NCBI GenBank assembly: GCA_020430005.1
Contig: JAGQKQ010000028.1
Span: 1 to 13,514 of the forward strand
Origin: Candidatus Omnitrophota bacterium
GTDB taxonomy: Bacteria; Omnitrophota; Gorgyraeia; Zapsychrales; Zapsychraceae
Direction of reading: 5' to 3'
DNA length: 13,514 bases
The position numbers and the translations under genes are program-made. Below are positions 11,901-13,514 of this stretch, in pieces. Each line of letters begins with the position of its first letter. Position 1 is the stretch's first letter. Below the pieces are notes generated by a model. The model saw only the letters and a program-made list of their open reading frames with translations, was not told the DNA's origin and did not search any database.

Positions 11901-12661
11901 AGATCACTATTCGGTGCAAAAATATTCGCTTTGAAATCATTATTTAACCCGACCTGGGATGGATCACTGTTTTGAATGTTGATTTGAATGTCATCAGAGG
12001 AAAGCTCGGGATGATTTGGATGCGGTCCAAAAATAGCTGATGGTCCCGTTGAGAAATCCTCGGAGATACATAACACTGTCGGGGCATTAAAATAAATCTT
12101 TGTAGAAGGACCGGTCTGCAGGCTTTTAATGTCATAGCGTCCGCCCTCAAAAACAATCTCCGCGTTAGACCATAAATCAATATCTCCATAGGCTCCCGGT
12201 GACAACTGCTGGAAACCATTAAGTTGAATCAAAACATTATTAGCCGGATTAGGCGAACAAACATCGGCCGCTGGAATCTGCACCAAAGGAAAATCACTTG
12301 TTTGATTTTGCTGTCCATTAACAACCGCACTCAATCCTAGATTAAGAAAGTCTCTATAATAAATATCTCCTTCAATAACAGCATTGGATAGCAACTTAAT
12401 GCCTGTCGCTTTAACATTAACTCCGGGCTCTGTTCTCGCATAAAGACCCATTTTAAAGGCGGGTTGAGTTGTCGTTGTCGTATCTTCACTATTAACACCA
12501 ATTAATCCTGTTTCTACGCGCGCTTGTCCGCCAAGCTCAATTTTTTCTTGGGCGAATAGTGAGAAGTCCGACAATTCATCGGCAAAAAGATGGACCGGAA
12601 AAATATAGGTCATCAAGTGAGTAATAATTAAGGCTATCGAGAGACTTTTCTTAATAGACAT
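2477..12661 (-). CDS. Giant secreted Rhs/YD-repeat protein with Ig-like, CARDB and FG-GAP modules and a C-terminal toxin tip
   Basis: The product has 3394 residues. The start is supported by AAGGAG (12670-12675) 8 nt upstream and by a Sec signal peptide (residues 1 to about 27, ending HLFA). Modules in order, positions approximate: a beta-rich domain with the LSPGAYGDIDL...GGRYDIKSL pattern (28-288); three Ig-like repeats ending in D-x-A-G-N motifs (288-562); two He_PIG/cadherin-like repeats (566-748); a CARDB-like domain (750-878); a seven-blade FG-GAP/VCBS propeller with Ca-binding loops such as DINKDGHPDI and DLDNDGQPEV (883-1310); a second CARDB-like domain (1315-1437); three He_PIG repeats (1437-1714); a cadherin-like and two Ig-like domains (1714-2001); the Rhs entry domain with TYDSR and GDFGFGW (2005-2060); YD repeats (about 2215-3140); the Rhs core-associated domain (3145-3224) closing with DPSG (3224-3227); and a variable tip (3229-3394). 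In Rhs proteins the core forms a shell around the toxic tip, which is cleaved after DPxG. The adhesive front half implies a cell-surface or released protein used in contact with other cells. No C-terminal anchor is visible. Confidence 0.95.
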   Translation of the reverse strand: MSIKKSLSIALIITHLMTYIFPVHLFADELSDFSLFAQEKIELGGQARVETGLIGVNSEDTTTTTQPAFKMGLYARTEPGVNVKATGIKLLSNAVIEGDIYYRDFLNLGLSAVVNGQQNQTSDFPLVQIPAADVCSPNPANNVLIQLNGFQQLSPGAYGDIDLWSNAEIVFEGGRYDIKSLQTGPSTKIYFNAPTVLCISEDFSTGPSAIFGPHPNHPELSSDDIQINIQNSDPSQVGLNNDFKANIFAPNSDLDIFPQTQAIGNFLANSIEIGSQAVINAGSGIVPPINDQTPPNIFNLKPDHQSFINNQYPQISGKFSDSESGIDPDTFIIQVDGEDMSIEATVTEETFLLNVTEELDEGLHNVYVMIKDEAGNMSEEQFEFTIDATPPNISGTITPGPNAMGWHNADVTIQFTCDDELSGIMMCPEEIILTEEGAEQVVEVMAQDNAGNITLYTNTVNIDKTAPVINMFIPENFETVNTARPDIKVVYQDALSGIDAQEVVLKLNDADVSNMAVIDEMKAEYTPEEDLAETTFTTEATVYDKAGNSITQSVIFIVDTTTPNRRPYFISSPVTTAVEGQLYEYQVHAIDPDGDPLTYSLAPFSSPENMIIDQNTGLIQWVPNNDQASVFSLGVHVLVSDGDLSEIQIYLISVQNVNQPPEIVSKPVTEVIEGDVYQYNVAARDIDVGDTLEYIVESGPSGMAAGITYGEVLWDTTNVDPGIYPVSIIARDSAGGIFRQTFDVNVLIDRDLVIEEIDKSQLLTDGQNLTVSGSVDVSVRNRGSHEVTQDCNLILFDDLNKNSSYDSEDTLIAETQINGPIAAGAQVSVTVPIPEEVPLIENILLGYIDSSGIVSENNEINNVSFCGHACESFPTPSNIDPVLEWSWTETANVPESVNVIMTPVVADINKDGHPDIIFISTDRSAFDGSGTGGILRAIDGVTGVEIFSVTDPQYRLRDTSELAVGDIDLDGYPEIIGTHVGRRLICFNHDGSFKWQTGLLEEGQSTFDPAIADLDRDGIPEIIASRFVYNNDGTQRWGQITGSRGGFLGISIPLVADIDVDGSPEVVTGNAAWSEEGILRGDWRHNTGGGLSAVANFDQDPEAEIVVVSFSNDITLVNFDSMQPVLWSSQIPGGGYGSPTIADLDNDGQPEVGVAGFQAYTVFDTDGSVLWSVPIKDLSSGMTGSSVFDFEGDGLPEILFSDEENFYIFRGFNGDILFQTPMSSGTLTEYPIVADVDADGNAEVVVPANNIGGFGDQSGIYVFGGRDDSWVATREIWNQHTYHVTNVNDDGSIPLQEQNSWELHNSYRTNAFNPREVDYSVYSSPDFTPLFVRSKEEANTITLKTRIANVGGIKVGAGVDISFFNGDPSTGGALLGSVQTSKRLIPGDFEDVQGTFIKDGLTEIWIAADYDSEGQQQHRECNEDNNFYIFEIQQDHSPYINTFPNLNAVVNQAYTYTVEAEDSDVGDDLTYELLSGPNGMTLNSTAGSITWLPGPEDLGVHLVRLKVTDQTGLFDLQRYEITVREVPLGNQPSQIISTPPSGPFYSLELYSYQVMAQDINGDVLTYELLESPIGMTIDSKTGKIEWIPVPLQKGDHTVTVSVSDPAGSAAVQQYTLTIIGNTPPQIISIPVTTAIEGLVYQYNVNAADADPDETFEFSLITAPAGMSIDVQSGIINWQPGSADIGSHPVTVQVKDSTDNTADQNYSLEVIKGNQSPRVGTIPDQSITGTQQFASINLDDYVFDPDHTDNQIQWTVSGQTELSVDIVNRVATITHPSGSPVSETLVFTATDPDGFFASTEATFSAADIVIVDVLRPEVTLSFLPGVDNPVGVDVSIQIQAVDDQGVTQQLIQVDGQELPLDANGQAVFTSQTPGIFTVEAFAYDAAGNEGYKQAQIRFLEDIGDTTVPTASIQSPAEDSRLVTPVDITGDAFDETDLLSFRLEYALQGSTNFALINSGTTEVSNGILGTLDPTLMKNGIYQVRLTAEDTSGNVTTVNKTYIIDGNAKVGNFTVSFEDITIPVAGIPITLVRTYDSREKTAGDFGFGWQLSSNDIQIQESRVLGSGWQQPLNHPPIPELPYYSLEETEPHYITVTYPDGQVDRFTMDVSPNISTAQPISQANVVFNPSEGTVTQLQSLAGNEVSVNFTGAGDEVELTGTGDVFPYNPDFYQLTTPNGETFDITQGEGIKRIQDRNGNILQFDSDAMVHSSGKFVELSRDGTGRITQITDPDGNTIVYEYDFYGDLVSVTDQKGNITQFRYDNKHNLMEIIDPRGIQAARNEYDNNGRLIATIDADGNRVEFNHDMANNQEVVIDREGGVTVYEYDAEGNVTKETNALGHINTFTYDDNDNQLTATDALGNTTTSTYDDGNNLLTQTDPLGNTTTYTYNAFSQILSMTDPLNNVTTYTYDGQGNLSTTSDPLNHTTTNTYDTNGNLLTTTDPLGNVTTYTYDDFGNVLTETNALGHLIVYAYDDNGNRLTETRTRTTSSGTEDLVTTFVYDADNRLIQTTDPAGNITRIEYNVIGKESARVDQKGRRTELYYDFRGNLIQTRFPDGTTEEMSYDKNGNETSRTDRSGNITTFEYDAANRQIKVIAPDGGETATVYDDAGRPISVTDPLGHATTYEYDDAGRNTKVIDALGNETQYAYDAAGRRISMTDALGHVTQMAYDAVGRLTQTTFDNGTTRTVTYDALGRQIEEIDQAGVTTQYEYDELGRLITVTDALGGETSYTYDELGNRLTQTDANNHTTHWEYDSLGSMVERELPLSMTEHFVYDATNNVTSHTDFNSQTIVYTYDDNDRLIRKTLPGSVITEWTYTPNGQRATAVDSRGTTVYTYDGQDRLLSVIQPDGSEISYTYDLAGNRTSVTIPSGTTTYLYDELNRLSRVTDPDGRITDYTYNAVGSRESVSVSDGIRATYTYDALNRLTYIEQRKFSGPVLNSYTYILGPTGNRLSVTEEFGRQVNYTYDTLYRLTEEAVTDPVNGNQTFQYTYDAVGNRLTKTDSVGTTNYTYDANDRLFTEGSNIYTYDDNGNTLSRSDNGVVTNYGYDPENRLDFVQGSGQIITYGYDEDGIRVNQSVNGVVTKYLVDKNLDYAQVLEERTGGGILLVRYVYGNDLISQNRTGNISHYHYDGLGSVRGLSRGNSFFTDEYNYDAFGELLNQIGVTQNNYLFTGEQYDPNIGFYYLRARYYMPQQGRFLTMDTWPGSVYDPPSLHKYLYTHADPVNNIDPSGNFTLNQVLTTINIIGTIASLASGAYSLYIGDYKGAALSFVTLGFFGIGGTKKVAGFTKWWLFNRGIRVIYKKSINQIINTVRIMRKNGKTIKEIAEEVVKLRNKAKIDARTLMRVEDVVQLEKRNLLKYGNAIGPTVEQLAKTMTYNEIINSAMRTNKLIDLFFLIF
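5228..5668 (-). repeat. Seven uninterrupted 63-bp units encoding 21-residue YD repeats
   Basis: Within the Rhs core the frame reads seven consecutive 21-residue units of the form [T/S]-[N/D]-x-L-x-[N/H]-x-x-x-x-x-Y-D-x-x-x-N-x-L-x-x, without insertions. They begin at TNALGHINTF and end at TNALGHLIVY. The neighbouring YD repeats are more divergent and vary in spacing. The inner copies (TDPLGNTTTYTYN, TDPLNNVTTYTYD, TDPLGNVTTYTYD) are the closest to each other, which suggests recent tandem duplication or gene conversion. Confidence 0.85.
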
Positions 12662-12669
12662 AGCAGATT

Positions 12670-12675
12670 CTCCTT
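12670..12675 (-). promoter_or_regulatory. Ribosome binding site of the giant Rhs gene
   Basis: AAGGAG on the minus strand, 8 nt before the ATG at 12659-12661, fixes the start ahead of the signal peptide. Confidence 0.85.
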
Positions 12676-12745
12676 AGATGTGGGGGAATTATTATGTTTT
12701 AAAAAAACAGCTGTATATATGAATAAAAATGTGTTGTAGGGGAAT

Positions 12746-12763
12746 AAAATCTGGGGGGATTTT
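12746..12763 (-). other. Small hairpin with a C-rich loop in the giant gene leader
   Basis: On the minus strand AAAATC and GATTTT form a perfect 6-bp stem around the loop CCCCCA. Two more C-tracts (ATTCCCC and ATTCCCCC) follow in the same leader, the last one shortly before the ribosome binding site. The stem is AT-rich and weak. The recurring C-tracts could bind a regulator or the ribosome binding site (GGAG), but this is inference. Confidence 0.3.
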
Positions 12764-12818
12764 TGTTGTTCCACTCGGCCAAACTTTCTTTAGTTGTGCT
12801 AGCGAACGATGAGTTTTA

Positions 12819-12848
12819 AGTATATCACTATAAAATATGAAACGTCAA
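12819..12848 (-). promoter_or_regulatory. Candidate promoter of the giant Rhs gene
   Basis: On the minus strand TTGACG (12843-12848) and TATACT (12819-12824) each match five of six consensus bases and are 18 nt apart. Transcription would start near 12812 and give a leader of about 150 nt. This places a promoter downstream of both the riboswitch and the terminator, so the giant gene may be transcribed independently of them. Confidence 0.5.
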
Positions 12849-12961
12849 GTTTATGAATCAAGCAAACGTAGAATTATTATAGTGGACAGGTAGAAAAATG
12901 GAATGACTTGAAAGGACAATAAACTGACTTTTTTCTGTTGTTAGGGCGTGTGCCGTATCCC

Positions 12962-12994
12962 AAAATAAAAAAACCTCAAATATTTTTGAGGTTT
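12962..12994 (-). terminator. Intrinsic terminator downstream of the structured RNA
   Basis: On the minus strand AAACCTCAAA and TTTGAGGTTT form a perfect 10-bp stem with a 4-nt loop. The stem runs directly into a tract of seven T followed by ATTTT. Only leftward transcription meets the T-tract, so it terminates transcripts coming from the riboswitch side, before the giant gene promoter. It could be the expression platform of the riboswitch leader. Confidence 0.8.
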
Positions 12995-13027
12995 GGATGG
13001 AATCTCATAAATTCTTCTTCGTCAATA

Positions 13028-13045
13028 AAAGGTTTCTCAACCTTT
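13028..13045 (-). other. Perfect 7-bp hairpin with a GAGA tetraloop
   Basis: AAAGGTT and AACCTTT pair around GAGA, a stable GNRA-type loop, on the minus strand between the riboswitch and the terminator. Only a broken T-run (TATT) follows, so it is a poor terminator by itself. It may be a structural part of the same leader RNA. Confidence 0.4.
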
Positions 13046-13100
13046 CGCATGCTTCGCAGAATATCTATTCACCTTTTCCAGCAGATTTGTGTTGGTGGAT

Positions 13101-13337
13101 AAAAATAAGCCGATAAAGATGAGCGTATTGCTCACCGCGCTTCGGCAACCCAGCCGCCATAACACCCATTCGCTCTCACGCTTGATCGGTATGATTACCC
13201 CACCCCACTTCTTCGGGGCCTTTTCTGCTTTAGGCATTTTAGGCCTGTCGGTTTTGTGTCCCCGGATTTCTCCGTACGCCACTCTTTGTGGCGTATCGGC
13301 CAAAAAAAATTGACCGAGGTTTACCTTTATCGGCTTA
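13101..13337 (-). promoter_or_regulatory. Expanded cyclic-di-GMP-I (GEMM-I) riboswitch candidate
   Basis: A perfect 13-bp stem closes the element: TAAGCCGATAAAG at 13325-13337 pairs with its complement at 13106-13118. Reading leftward, the GEMM-I signatures appear in family order: GGTAAACC (13318-13325); a P2 hairpin CGGA-GAAA-TCCG (13263-13274); GGGACACAAAACC (13250-13262, family form GGGACGCAAAGCC); CCTAA (13239-13243) opposite TATGG (13157-13161), the 11-nt receptor for the GAAA loop; and GGGTTGCCG (13143-13151). ATGCC (13233-13237) and GGTGT (13162-13166) extend P3. Extra parts are an 8-bp hairpin with a U6 loop (13296-13317), an 8-bp hairpin (13275-13295), about 65 nt in the P3 end, and a 7-bp hairpin (13118-13136) before P1 closes. 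Five U (13101-13105) follow P1, so P1 may also terminate transcription. The family senses cyclic di-GMP (some variants cyclic AMP-GMP) and often controls surface proteins. The usual length is about 90 nt, against about 232 here. Confidence 0.65.
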
Positions 13338-13342
13338 CTCTA

Positions 13343-13370
13343 AATATACCATATTATATCAATATATCAA
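13343..13370 (-). promoter_or_regulatory. Candidate promoter of the structured RNA
   Basis: On the minus strand TTGATA (13365-13370) lies 16 nt upstream of TATATT (13343-13348). The -10 box is preceded by TGG, an extended -10 element. The expected start is around 13336-13337, which is the first base of the 13-bp P1 stem. An overlapping TATAAT at 13353-13358 lacks a well placed -35 box. Confidence 0.55.
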
Positions 13371-13423
13371 GTTTTTAAGTGCCTGATATTAATATATTTA
13401 TGAAATAAATCCACTTTTTTGTG

Positions 13424-13437
13424 TGAGCATATGCTTA
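13424..13437. other. Operator-like palindrome
   Basis: TGAGCATATGCTTA contains the perfect 10-bp palindrome AGCATATGCT (13426-13435), and only one outer pair mismatches over 14 bp. It lies about 55 bp upstream of the RNA promoter and next to the tandem repeat. A dimeric regulator could bind it. The target gene could also lie beyond the right edge. Confidence 0.3.
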
Positions 13438-13445
13438 TAAATAGA

Positions 13446-13514
13446 GACCCGGAGGCCCGGAGGCCCGGAGACCCGGAGACCCGGAGGCCCGGAGACCCGG
13501 AGACCCGGAGACCC
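13446..13514. repeat. 8-bp GC-rich tandem repeat running off the right edge
   Basis: Eight full units of GRCCCGGA plus a partial unit follow each other without interruption to the last base of the window. The second base varies as A,G,G,A,A,G,A,A,A, and the other bases are identical in every unit. The unit length is not a multiple of three. The composition contrasts sharply with the AT-rich flank ending at 13445. The array probably continues beyond the window. Confidence 0.95.

Larger units (their letters stand above)
12662..13445. other. Non-coding region upstream of the giant gene
   Basis: This stretch contains no convincing protein gene. It holds the leader and promoter of the giant gene, the terminator, the riboswitch candidate with its promoter, and a palindrome. 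An 88-codon leftward frame (13037-13303) and a 74-codon rightward frame (13089-13313) both lie across the structured RNA and are explained by it. The parts between about 12850 and 12960 and between about 13371 and 13423 show nothing I can identify beyond AT-rich sequence. Confidence 0.7.

Noticed and set aside
11944..12219. A 91-codon leftward frame overlapping the start of the giant gene
   Set aside because: It is an alternative-frame shadow inside a long, well supported coding sequence.
12770..12785. GGCCGAGTGG in the giant gene leader, resembling a tRNA D-arm
   Set aside because: No acceptor, anticodon or T arms can be placed around it, so it is not a tRNA.
13037..13303. An 88-codon leftward frame with a TTG start
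   Set aside because: It lies almost wholly within the structured RNA, the start falls in a hairpin arm, no ribosome binding site precedes it, and the translation looks like read-through of stems. It is better explained by the riboswitch.
13089..13313. A 74-codon rightward frame
   Set aside because: It is the antisense shadow of the same structured RNA and has no ribosome binding site.
13446..13514. CRISPR array
   Set aside because: The repeats are 8 bp and contiguous, with no spacers.

Overview
The window reads as accessory DNA of a Gram-negative or deep-branching bacterium. It is dominated by one very large leftward gene encoding an exported 3394-residue Rhs/YD-repeat protein. This protein starts with a signal peptide, then a beta-rich domain, a long chain of Ig-like, CARDB and FG-GAP modules, an Rhs core ending in a DP-S-G motif, and a short variable tip of toxin type. 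A small AT-rich gene 5 nt downstream is the probable immunity gene. The giant multi-Ig/He_PIG architecture and the riboswitch type suggest a lineage such as Omnitrophota, Deltaproteobacteria or Planctomycetes. This placement is a guess from architecture only.

Layout from left to right. The 3' end of a rightward gene enters from the left edge; it is possibly the C-terminus of an AlbA-type DNA-binding/ATP-binding family protein. Next is a leftward gene for a membrane-anchored, coiled-coil protein of unknown function, with a TTG start behind a strong ribosome binding site. A rightward small serine recombinase (resolvase/invertase type) follows, then the leftward immunity candidate, then the leftward giant Rhs gene, which fills about 75% of the window. 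About 850 bp without a convincing protein gene remains on the right. It holds a sigma70-like promoter for the giant gene, an intrinsic terminator, a large structured RNA, a promoter for that RNA, a palindrome, and an 8-bp GC-rich tandem repeat that runs off the right edge.

The most interesting element is the structured RNA at 13101-13337 (minus strand). It has the sequence signatures of a cyclic-di-GMP-I (GEMM-I) riboswitch: GGTAAACC, a GAAA-capped P2, GGGACACAAAACC, a CCTAA...TATGG tetraloop receptor, and GGGTTGCCG. It is more than twice the usual length, because extra hairpins are inserted beside P2, in P3 and before P1 closes. It is closed by a perfect 13-bp P1 followed directly by five U. 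A predicted promoter places transcription start at the first base of P1. It lies upstream of, and in the same direction as, the giant adhesin/toxin gene, so second-messenger control of that gene is an attractive but unproven reading. A terminator and a second promoter separate them.

The left 2.98 kb, including the toxin tip and immunity gene, looks visibly more AT-rich than the Rhs core. This fits the known modular exchange of Rhs C-terminal tips with their immunity genes.
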